Source of the DNA: Rubrivivax sp.
GTDB taxonomy: Bacteria; Pseudomonadota; Gammaproteobacteria; Burkholderiales; Burkholderiaceae_C
Length of the DNA stretch: 23,261 nt
Direction: 5' to 3'
Assembly (NCBI GenBank): GCA_030693565.1
Contig: JAUYAJ010000052.1
Coordinates: 1 to 23,261, forward strand
The stretch's first letter is position 1, and the number at the start of each line of letters is the position of its first letter. The position numbers were made by a program, and so were the translations under genes. The notes under the pieces are model-generated. The model was not told the origin of the DNA, made no database searches, and worked only from the letters and a program-made list of their open reading frames with translations. Shown here in pieces: positions 15,435 through 23,261 of this stretch.

Positions 15435-16244
15435 TCACGGCGCCAAGCCCTGCAGCCTCTCGCTGAGCGTCGCAGCCGAAAGCTCGCCAACCCTGGTGCT
15501 GTGCAGCCGCCCTTGGGCGTCGAAGAAAAGCGTCGTGGGCAGCGCCCCTTCTTTGAACGCGGCGCCGGCTTGCTTGTTGGCGTCGATCAGCACGTTGTGC
15601 AGCGGCAGCTTGCGGGCTCGCAGCCAGGAGCCCACCTTGTCGGCGGACTCTCCCTGACTCAGGAAGACGAAGTTCACGTCAGGACGCTCCATCTGAGCCT
15701 GATGCAGTACGGGCATCTCGCGCACGCACGGCGGGCACCAGGTGGCCCACAGGTTCACCACCGTCGGCTTGCCCTTGAACTCGGCGAGATTCATCGGCCG
15801 GCCCTCCAGCGACGTCAGACTCAGCGCAGGCAGCTCTTGTCCAGTCTCGGGTCGCATCGACAGCACGACAGCGCCGACAGCCCAGACCACGGTGCCCACC
15901 ATCAAGGCTGAGCGCAGCGGCTTGAGCAAGGCTGGAACCCGTCTTGCGCGGCTCAGCGCGAAAAGCCAGGCACCGATGAATCCCGCAGTCGGGTTCCAGC
16001 CGCCGTCCCGGATGTCAACGATGTCCAGCGGCGACGCGAAGTAGGCCAGGCGAAACTCCAAGACGAACACCAGGCGGGCCAGCGCCAGTCCGACGAGCAG
16101 CGTTTGCCACAGCACCGATTCGATGTCGACGCTGGCATTGCGGCCGCTGCGCTGGCCGACATAGAGGGCCGAAGCCATTGCAGCGAACATGAGCAGCAGC
16201 GAGTAGGGCAGGGCGAGCGGTCCTACAACCAGTGCGTGGTTCAA
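15435..16244 (-). CDS. TlpA-type thioredoxin with an N-terminal multi-helix membrane domain
   Basis: A 269-residue protein if started at the TTG at 16242-16244, chosen because AAAAGGAG lies nine bases before it; another in-frame TTG is 13 codons upstream. The N-terminal half has four or five membrane helices with the pattern FRLAYFASPLDIVDIRDGGWNP, which resembles part of the Lgt (prolipoprotein diacylglyceryl transferase) fold; that likeness is tentative. The C-terminal half is a TlpA/ResA thioredoxin with the active site WATWCPPC (Cys170, Cys173) and the cis-proline GALPTTLFF. It would reduce disulfides in the periplasm, for example in cytochrome maturation or copper-damaged proteins. It follows copA on the same strand across a structured 162-base spacer. 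Confidence 0.88.
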   Translation of the reverse strand: MNHALVVGPLALPYSLLLMFAAMASALYVGQRSGRNASVDIESVLWQTLLVGLALARLVFVLEFRLAYFASPLDIVDIRDGGWNPTAGFIGAWLFALSRARRVPALLKPLRSALMVGTVVWAVGAVVLSMRPETGQELPALSLTSLEGRPMNLAEFKGKPTVVNLWATWCPPCVREMPVLHQAQMERPDVNFVFLSQGESADKVGSWLRARKLPLHNVLIDANKQAGAAFKEGALPTTLFFDAQGRLHSTRVGELSAATLSERLQGLAP

Positions 16245-16284
16245 GTGCAGCGGCTCCTTTTGAGAGTTAGGGCGGTGTTCCAAG

Positions 16285-16406
16285 CCCCGTGCGAGCGTGG
16301 ATCGGCCGGTCAGGCACCGGCCGGGGAAAGCGGGCCATCGGGTCTGGCTGCGGTTGCTGACCCGATGCTCTCACGCACGGGGTCCGGTCGGCGTGGGCCG
16401 GTCGGC
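16285..16406. other. Strongly base-paired spacer between copA and the tlpA-like gene (three-way junction plus direct repeat)
   Basis: An outer stem pairs CCCCGTGCG (16285-16293) with CGCACGGGG (16374-16382). Inside it are two hairpins: CGGCCGGT/ACCGGCCG (16303-16310 with 16316-16323, 5-base loop) and CATCGGGTC/GACCCGATG (16336-16344 with 16359-16367, 14-base loop). Next to the copA stop codon lies a 9-base direct repeat CCGGTCGGC at 16384-16392 and 16398-16406. There is no T-run, so a simple terminator is unlikely. A structured RNA element or a DNA cruciform repeat are both possible. Confidence 0.55.
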
Positions 16407-18770
<2,364 letters not shown>

Positions 18771-18774
18771 GGCG

Positions 18775-19038
18775 TCAATCCCCGTTGCCCTTTGGCTTCA
18801 CGGGTGGCGTCGCGTCACCACCGTGGCCGCCGTGGCCGCCATGGCCGTGGAACATGTGCATCAGCGGGCAAGCCAGCAGCAGCAGGTAAATCCAGTTGCC
18901 AGCGACATGGTTCCAGTGCTCGCGCAGCAGGTAGAAGCCGCCGACCAGGGCGACCATCAGCAGCGCCGTCTTCAATGGCCGACCCATGCCGGACGAACTG
19001 CGCGTGGCAGGAGGGTGGTCGTGGTGGGTGGTGCTCAT
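18775..19038 (-). CDS. DUF2933 family small membrane protein
   Basis: An 87-residue protein with a His-containing N terminus (STTHHDHPP), two hydrophobic stretches (about 23-38 with GGFYLLREHW, and 48-60 with IYLLLLACPLMHMF) and a Gly/His-rich tail (FHGHGGHGGHGGD). The REHW-N-H and CPLMHxFHGHGGH pattern is that of DUF2933 proteins, often found beside copper and silver pump genes. The tail could bind metal; that is inference. It lies first behind a CueR-type promoter and four bases before copA. Confidence 0.85.
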   Translation of the reverse strand: MSTTHHDHPPATRSSSGMGRPLKTALLMVALVGGFYLLREHWNHVAGNWIYLLLLACPLMHMFHGHGGHGGHGGDATPPVKPKGNGD

Positions 19039-19091
19039 GGCGAGGGTCCTTTCATGATCGGAAGTCGCAGGGGGTGCCGACCGTCGAAGTC

Positions 19092-19122
19092 AGGTTAGAC
19101 ATTGACATCATGTGAAGGTCAA
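19092..19122 (-). promoter_or_regulatory. CueR-type promoter of the DUF2933-copA unit
   Basis: On the minus strand, -35 TTGACC (19117-19122) and -10 TAACCT (19092-19097) are separated by exactly 19 bases, the long spacer typical of MerR-family activation. Both hexamers equal, as I remember them, those of the E. coli copA promoter. The spacer holds an imperfect 10-1-10 dyad centred near 19109 (ACATTGACAT-c-ATGTGAAGGT on the plus strand, two mismatches). It lies about 55 bases before the DUF2933 start. No cueR gene is in the window. Confidence 0.75.
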
Positions 19123-19148
19123 GCCGCCCTCGTGCCGGGATCGATTGG

Positions 19149-20141
19149 TCACGGCATCACCGCCATCTGGTGCCCCACACCGGCCGGCAACTTGATCGTT
19201 CCGGTCAGCATCAAGCTCTTTTGGTCCACCACCCAGATCACCGGATCGCTGCGGCTGGACACGTACACCTTGCCGGTGCCGCGGATCGTGTTCAAGTGGT
19301 AGGGCGCCGGTGAAAGGGCCAGCGAACGCTGCGAGCCGTCACGCAAATCGAGCGCCACCAGCTTGTTGTCGCCGACGCTGCTGATGAACAAGGTCTGCCC
19401 ATCATCGCCGAGGTCCAGGCCGTGCAGCTTCGCGCCGATCTTGTGGCTCTTCACAACCTTGCCGCTCTGTACCGACACCGCTGACACGGTGCCCGCCTGC
19501 GGATTGAGCGAGTACAGCGTCTGCTCGTCGGTCGACAACACGATGTGCTCTGGCCCCGGCCCGCCGTCGAGCGTTCGCGTCACGCGCCAGGTGGCAATGT
19601 CTATCTCGCTGAGCGAGCCATTGCCACTATTGCTGACATAGGCTCGCCCGCCGTCGCGCGTGATCGCGGTGTAGTTCGGTGCCGGTCCGGTCTCGATGGT
19701 CTTGACGACCTGATTGCTCTGCATATCCACCACACTGACGCCACCGCGTGTCGGATGAGTCGAGACCACATAGCGCCCGTTGGGCGTGATCGCCTGATGA
19801 TGGGTCCAGCCCGCAACCGGGATGGTGCGCATCACATGGCCGTGCCCTGGATGCACCACGAACAGCTTGCTGTTTGGCGCTGTCGGCGGGCTGCCCGCAG
19901 GCAGCGGCGTCTCGAGCAAGCTGCCGGCGACGAGGTACTCGCCGTCGGGCGTGGCCACCAGGCCGTGCGCGTTGTCCACGCCGCTGTAGGTTGCTGTGAT
20001 GCGGCTGCTGGCCGCGTCGACCGCGATCACCAGGTTTGCCGTACCGAGCGGGATGTAGACCGTCGGTCCGGCCAGGGCCGACGATGCGCCAAAGGACAGC
20101 GCGGCGGCCAGCGTAGCGGCCAGGGCAATAACGTTCTTCAT
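19149..20141 (-). CDS. Secreted YVTN/YncE-like beta-propeller protein
   Basis: A 330-residue protein with a clear Sec signal peptide (MKNVIALAATLAAALSFGAS then SALA-G, cleavage near residue 24-25). The mature part is built from repeats of the YVTN type, for example DGEYLVAGS, NGRYVVSTHPTRGGVSVVD, GGRAYVSNSGNGSLSEID, DEQTLYSLNPQAGTVS and DGQTLFISSVGDNKLVALD, consistent with a seven-bladed propeller in the periplasm. The ATG at 20139-20141 follows the stop of the cytochrome gene by one base (TGAAATG) and a GGAG site sits inside the end of that gene, so the two are coupled. A role together with the cytochrome in electron transfer or metal oxidation is likely but the substrate is unknown. Confidence 0.87.
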   Translation of the reverse strand: MKNVIALAATLAAALSFGASSALAGPTVYIPLGTANLVIAVDAASSRITATYSGVDNAHGLVATPDGEYLVAGSLLETPLPAGSPPTAPNSKLFVVHPGHGHVMRTIPVAGWTHHQAITPNGRYVVSTHPTRGGVSVVDMQSNQVVKTIETGPAPNYTAITRDGGRAYVSNSGNGSLSEIDIATWRVTRTLDGGPGPEHIVLSTDEQTLYSLNPQAGTVSAVSVQSGKVVKSHKIGAKLHGLDLGDDGQTLFISSVGDNKLVALDLRDGSQRSLALSPAPYHLNTIRGTGKVYVSSRSDPVIWVVDQKSLMLTGTIKLPAGVGHQMAVMP

Positions 20142-20142
20142 T

Positions 20143-20493
20143 TCATGGAGCTCCAGTGGGTTGTCGTGGATGGGTATCGAATTCGCGGCGTAGGAAGACC
20201 GGCACGGCTCGCATGTCGGCATCGGTCAACGCCGGATTCCCGCCTTTGGGCGGCATGCCCAGCGGGGCACCCGGCTTTTGAATCCCATCGATCAGGCTGC
20301 GCAACAGCAGCCGATCGGACTTGGCGAGTCCCCCGGATGGCGCGCTCAGGTCGGGCACACCCGGCGTCATGCCGGTGCCATCACCGCCATGGCAGGCCAG
20401 GCAGTGCTGTGCGTAGATGGCACCGCCCCGCTCTTGCGCCTGTGCGACCACCGCAGCAGCGGCGGCCAGCACGCCGACCAGAACGGTCCGCAT
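20143..20493 (-). CDS. Small periplasmic c-type cytochrome
   Basis: A 116-residue class I cytochrome c. The signal peptide MRTVLVGVLAAAAAVVAQA precedes one heme site CLACH (31-35), with the probable axial ligand Met80 in LGMPPKGG and a C-terminal ALTDADMRAVPVFLRREF helix. Start choice: the ATG at 20491-20493 has AAGG close upstream and gives a normal signal peptide; an ATG eight codons earlier (20517) is also possible. The frame is open back to an ATG at 20667 preceded by GAGAG, which would add 58 residues of unrecognised sequence. It is coupled to the beta-propeller gene downstream and likely donates or accepts electrons for it. Confidence 0.88.
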   Translation of the reverse strand: MRTVLVGVLAAAAAVVAQAQERGGAIYAQHCLACHGGDGTGMTPGVPDLSAPSGGLAKSDRLLLRSLIDGIQKPGAPLGMPPKGGNPALTDADMRAVPVFLRREFDTHPRQPTGAP

Positions 20494-20702
20494 TGCAACA
20501 CCTTGAGTGGAATTCATTGATGACTGCCGCGCCCCTTCCTGGCTGACGCTTCCAGCCCCTGTGCCAAGGCGTGCGACGAGTTCTGCTGACGCCCCGGTTC
20601 GCGCCGCCGTCAATGTGCTGAACAGCAGCGCGACCATTGCGTCGATCGTGAGTCGCGTGGATGACATGGCTACTCTCGGGCGTTGAAAGGGCACATGACG
20701 TT

Positions 20703-20939
20703 TCAACCCTTGCCGGCGTCGCGATCGAGCAGCAACTGGCGTTTCTCGTACTCGTCGGCCGAGATCTCTCCGTTGGCCAGGCGCCTCTTCAGCACCTCGT
20801 GGGGCGACTCGCGCGGCCCGTGGCGCCGACTGCTCGGCCGCCCCCAACCGTAGAACACGATGACGCCGACCAGGGCGATCCAGAAGATCCACCAGAGCCC
20901 GTGCATGCCACCCATGATGTAGCCACCGTCGTAGAACAT
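20703..20939 (-). CDS. SHOCT-domain small membrane protein
   Basis: A 78-residue protein. The AAGGAG ribosome site touches the first in-frame ATG (20945) but is six bases from the second (20939), so the latter is taken as the start. It has a Gly/Met-containing N terminus (MFYDGGYIMGGMHG), one transmembrane helix (about 15-32) and a C-terminal SHOCT motif (PHEVLKRRLANGEISADEYE) that in other proteins acts as a short oligomerisation or protein-contact module. Such proteins are frequent in metal-resistance clusters. It lies between the DUF302 gene (17 bases) and the cytochrome. Confidence 0.85.
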   Translation of the reverse strand: MFYDGGYIMGGMHGLWWIFWIALVGVIVFYGWGRPSSRRHGPRESPHEVLKRRLANGEISADEYEKRQLLLDRDAGKG

Positions 20940-20956
20940 GTGCATCTCCTTGCGTC

Positions 20957-21409
20957 TCAGTTCCTGGTCGTCGACGGCGCGGTCAACAAGGCTTTGACGC
21001 GTTGCAGACGCTCGTTCACCTCGTGGGCGACTTTCGCCACCTCGGGGTTGCTGGTCATCTGCAGCACGGCCACGGGGTCCATGAAGCTGACGAGCAGGCC
21101 GCCGTCGGCCTCTTCACGGACGACGACGTTGCAGGGCAGCAGCATGCCGATGTCGGCTTCGGCCTCCAGTGCGCGGTGTGCCAGCGTTGGATTGCACGCA
21201 CCGAGGATGCGGTACGGCCGCCCCTCGACGCCAAGCTTGGCCTTCATCGTGGCCTGCACATCGATCTCGGTCAGAACGCCGAAACCTTCGCTCTTCAGCG
21301 CTTCGGTGACGCGGGCGACGGCTGCCGCAAAGTCCTTGTCGGGGATCGCGCAATGAAAGCCGTATGCGGCCGCCGCCGGCATTGACGCGGTGTCGAGCGA
21401 GGGGGTCAT
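20957..21409 (-). CDS. DUF302 family protein
   Basis: A 150-residue DUF302 protein: GFHCAIPDKDFAAAVARVTEALKSEGFGVLTEIDV at the start, then the family-typical RILGACNPTLAHRALEAEADIGMLLPCNVVV and VSFMDPVAVL. No signal peptide is evident. A GAGAGG ribosome site precedes the ATG at 21407-21409, ten bases after the Met-rich gene ends. DUF302 proteins recur in copper and sulfur-stress clusters, but their function is unknown; the conserved Cys in GACNP and PCNV could bind metal or a thiol, which is inference. Confidence 0.88.
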   Translation of the reverse strand: MTPSLDTASMPAAAAYGFHCAIPDKDFAAAVARVTEALKSEGFGVLTEIDVQATMKAKLGVEGRPYRILGACNPTLAHRALEAEADIGMLLPCNVVVREEADGGLLVSFMDPVAVLQMTSNPEVAKVAHEVNERLQRVKALLTAPSTTRN

Positions 21410-21419
21410 GGCCGGCCTC

Positions 21420-21911
21420 TCACTTTGTCGCCGGGACCGGGGGCATGCGGTCCATCATCATCTGCATCATGGACTGCATCATGTCCATGCGCTGTTCCAT
21501 CATGCCCTGGCGCGCCGCCATGTCGGCCGGTTTGCCCGCCGTGGCGCCTGCACCCATGGCACCCATGCCACCACCCATGCCGCCCATCATGTTCATGCCG
21601 CTCTGCATGAGCTTCATCTGCTCGGCCATGAGTGCATTGCGTTCTTCGGGCGTCTTGGCGGCCACCATCTTGTCGTGCATCTGCTGCATGGCCTTCATCT
21701 GGTCGGCGTAGCCGGGCGCGGTCGCGGGCGCCGTCGCGCCGGCTCGCATGCCCATGCCCGGGCTGCCCGGTTGCGCCTGAGCGACCTGGATGGCGGCGGT
21801 CGGAGCGGGGTGATGGCTGCCGTGCTGGTCGTCAGTGGCGGCCCAGGTCGAGGCGGTCAGGGCGGCGCTGGTCAGGGCGGCGATGGAAAAAAGAGTGCGG
21901 ACGAATGTCGT
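21420..21911 (-). CDS. Met-rich secreted protein, apparently starting at ACG
   Basis: The frame contains a Met-rich C-terminal half (MMGGMGGGMGAMGAG; MMEQRMDMMQSMMQMMMDRM) and a helical middle (YADQMKAMQQMHDKMVAAK). The first ATG (21755) would leave out a stretch that reads in the same frame, without stops, as a signal peptide (FVRTLFSIAALTSAALTAS then TWA) followed by DDQHGSHHPAP. That stretch begins six bases after an AGGAG ribosome site with the codon ACG (21909-21911); no ATG, GTG or TTG is available there. I therefore extend the gene to 21911 (163 residues). Clustered methionines and histidines suggest periplasmic Cu+/Ag+ binding; that is inference. It is the first gene behind the MerR-type promoter at 22001-22032. 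Confidence 0.7.
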   Translation of the reverse strand, partial: TTFVRTLFSIAALTSAALTASTWAATDDQHGSHHPAPTAAIQVAQAQPGSPGMGMRAGATAPATAPGYADQMKAMQQMHDKMVAAKTPEERNALMAEQMKLMQSGMNMMGGMGGGMGAMGAGATAGKPADMAARQGMMEQRMDMMQSMMQMMMDRMPPVPATK

Positions 21912-22000
21912 GGTGATCTCCTGATCAATGAGGCAATGCTGGTTTCGAAGGGGGTTGCCGTCAGTGCGGTGGCGTACGCCGCTCGACAGCGGGATGTCCG

Positions 22001-22032
22001 AGTCTGGCCTCTGTACCTGGGTACAGAGTCAA
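22001..22032 (-). promoter_or_regulatory. MerR-family operator/promoter for the Met-rich-DUF302-SHOCT-cytochrome operon
   Basis: A perfect dyad, CTCTGTACC-tg-GGTACAGAG (22009-22028), lies between a minus-strand -35 TTGACT (22027-22032) and a -10-like CAGACT (22001-22006), spacer 20 bases. This is the layout of promoters twisted open by MerR-family activators, and the sequence is close to known mer operators (arms TCCGTAC / GTACGGA) and ZntR-type sites. The promoter points to the Met-rich gene, about 90 bases downstream. The divergent regulator beside it is broken. Confidence 0.75.
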
Positions 22033-22204
22033 GTCGGATCTGGGGGCAGCGCGGACGGCAGGGCAGAGCCCTGCGTCAGGCGCCGCAGGTGGCTACAGTG
22101 CCAGTCGGACGAAGCGGGTGCGCAGTGGCACACCCGGACTGGAAACTGGCAGGGCCGGCCAAGCGTTGTCCAGCTCAGCGAATGCGAGCGGGGCTGGCCA
22201 GACT

Positions 22205-22222
22205 AGCGCCACGGGTGGCGCT
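22205..22222. repeat. Inverted repeat inside the merR remnant
   Basis: AGCGCCAC-gg-GTGGCGCT is an exact 8-base inverted repeat with a 2-base loop. It sits where the N-terminal half of the MerR-like regulator gives way to recognisable sequence, and may mark a rearrangement or be fortuitous. Confidence 0.35.
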
Positions 22223-22481
22223 TGGGCCACATCCGTCAAGTCGAGGACTGGGATTCGCGCTGGAAGAGATCGCGACGTTGCTGGACCTCGCCGACGGACG
22301 TAATCGCCGTGCCGTGCGCGCCGTGACGTCGGCGCGGCTCGAACAGATTCGCGCCAAGTTGAGCGATCTATCGCGCATGCAGCGAACGCTGGACGAACTG
22401 CTGGCCCACTGCGTCGCGACCGGTGAGGTTCATCCCTGTCCGATCATCGAGGCGCTGATGGCCAACGGCGGCACCGCGTGA
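22219..22481 (+). pseudogene. Remnant of a MerR-family metal-responsive regulator
   Basis: The plus strand encodes the C-terminal part of a MerR-type regulator: LGFALEEIATLLDLADG, a dimerisation helix (SARLEQIRAKLSDLSRMQRT) and the metal-site end LLAHCVATGEVHPCPIIEAL. Just before it, RLGHIRQVED reads in another frame; restoring one base after 22247 joins the two parts as the family requires. The N-terminal helix-turn-helix is not recognisable in any frame between the operator and this point. The first metal cysteine, normally in DGTHC, is replaced (DGRNRR). It is divergent to the operon it would have controlled. I call it a decayed regulator. Confidence 0.72.
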
Positions 22482-22670
22482 GAGTGGCGCTGCCCGGCTG
22501 ATCATTCCGCCTGTGGTCCACCCGCCCAACGCTGCGGGCCTGGCTGGTCGCGAGAGGGGGCAAGATGCCGCCCCTGGCGAAACGTGCAGGCCGCCGGCCC
22601 TGCACCGCGACGGCCAGGAGGCCCTCGTCGGCGCACTGAAGTGTGCGGTGTCGAACTGCAAGGGGCCGGT

Positions 22671-23156
22671 TCAGCGACCCATTTGCGAACCGGCGCTCAT
22701 GTGGCCACTGCGGCTGAGACCGCCGCGCGTTTGCTTGCCCGCGGTCGCACCGGGCATCGGCGTGTTTGCGGCGCTGCGCGACTGAGTCGGCACACCGACA
22801 TAGACCGCACCGGCCTCGCCGCCGACGTTGAGCCAACCGCTCGCTGAAGCCGGATCTCGCCGGGCCTGCATCATCTCGTCGATGACCGCGGCGCGTGTCT
22901 TGCCACCGCCGGAGGCGCCGACGAACACCCAGCCTGCTTCACCGCCGACCTCGCGCCAACCGTCGGCCGTGACCGGATTGCGCCGCCACGCTGCGCTCTC
23001 CTGGAGTACGTCGGAGCGCGTCTTCGCCGCCGGCATGGCATGGGTGCTGAACCCGGCTTCGCCTCGAATCTGCGTGAAACCGGATGTGGCAGCGGCAGGC
23101 AGCGCGATGGCACTGGCGAGCGCGAGCAGCGGGATGAGATGGAAGCGGGTCTTCAT
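22671..23156 (-). CDS. Small secreted DUF4148-like protein with repeated GEAG motif
   Basis: A 161-residue protein with a Sec signal peptide (FHLIPLLALASAIALPAAA). The mature part has three copies of a motif G-[F/W]-x-x-[I/V]-x-G-E-A-G (residues 26-35, 66-75, 107-116). Two of them are preceded by a KTR-x-x-V-x-x-E helix (45-53 and 86-94) and an [A/W]RR-x-P stretch, giving a repeat unit of about 41 residues; the KTR-helix resembles the DUF4148 family. The Ser/Gly-rich tail is low complexity. An AAGGAG ribosome site precedes the ATG at 23154-23156; the longer open frame is not supported. Function unknown. Confidence 0.75.
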   Translation of the reverse strand: MKTRFHLIPLLALASAIALPAAATSGFTQIRGEAGFSTHAMPAAKTRSDVLQESAAWRRNPVTADGWREVGGEAGWVFVGASGGGKTRAAVIDEMMQARRDPASASGWLNVGGEAGAVYVGVPTQSRSAANTPMPGATAGKQTRGGLSRSGHMSAGSQMGR

Positions 23157-23261
23157 GGTGGACTCCTTGGTGCTGGGCAGTCCACTGGGGGGTCCGCCCG
23201 TTGCGGTGCCAATGTGCACCGTGTATGCACTGTAGAAATCGCTAGCCGACAATGGCGTTGC

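Noticed and set aside
21390..22220. Long plus-strand frame leading into the MerR remnant
   Set aside because: Its N-terminal part is antisense to the Met-rich gene and contains the operator; no helix-turn-helix is present, so it is not the true start of a regulator.

Overview
The window is about 23 kb of high-GC DNA. Protein style, gene families and neighbourhoods point to a betaproteobacterium of the order Burkholderiales; this is an inference from the sequence alone, with no 16S or marker gene present. No rRNA, tRNA, CRISPR array, transposase or integrase was seen. The content looks like an accessory region that combines a sugar-phosphate shunt with copper and envelope-stress functions.

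Region 1 (1-5684, minus strand) is one compact operon read from right to left: gnd (6-phosphogluconate dehydrogenase), a HAD phosphatase, tal (transaldolase), a small two-helix membrane protein, pgm (phosphoglucomutase) and xfp (phosphoketolase, cut by the window edge). Overlapping stop/start codons tie gnd-HAD-tal together. The set links glycogen or glucose phosphates, the pentose phosphate pathway and acetyl-phosphate formation.

Region 2 (5685-15344, plus strand) starts with a gap that may hold a decayed BON-domain gene. It continues with a glycoamylase-like (GH144-type) protein, a P1B-3 (CopB-type) metal ATPase whose N-terminal metal-binding domain has serines where the CxxC cysteines should be, an FMN-reductase-like protein with a cysteine cluster, an OsmC peroxidase, a 24-residue membrane peptide, and the LemA / M48 (HtpX-like) pair. 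The M48 gene ends abruptly. Right behind it lies a C-terminal scrap of a GH94 / cyclic beta-glucan synthase-type gene, which suggests a deletion or recombination junction. A YdjM-like membrane protein follows.

Region 3 (15435-22032, minus strand) is a copper or silver handling locus. A promoter with the architecture of MerR/ZntR-controlled promoters (22001-22032) precedes a Met-rich periplasmic protein (apparently starting at ACG), a DUF302 protein, a SHOCT protein, a c-type cytochrome and a beta-propeller protein. A second, CueR-type promoter (19092-19122) precedes a DUF2933 protein and copA (Cu+/Ag+ P1B-1 ATPase). A strongly base-paired spacer and a membrane-anchored TlpA-type thioredoxin follow. 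The likely regulator of the first promoter, a divergent MerR-family gene at about 22219-22481, is broken: there is a frameshift, no recognisable DNA-binding half, and one metal-binding cysteine is missing.

Region 4 (22671-23156, minus strand) encodes a small secreted DUF4148-like protein with a repeated G-E-A-G motif. Together the locus would export copper from the cytoplasm (CopA, CopB), buffer it in the periplasm (Met-rich and His-rich proteins, cytochrome, TlpA) and repair oxidative or envelope damage (OsmC, LemA/M48).
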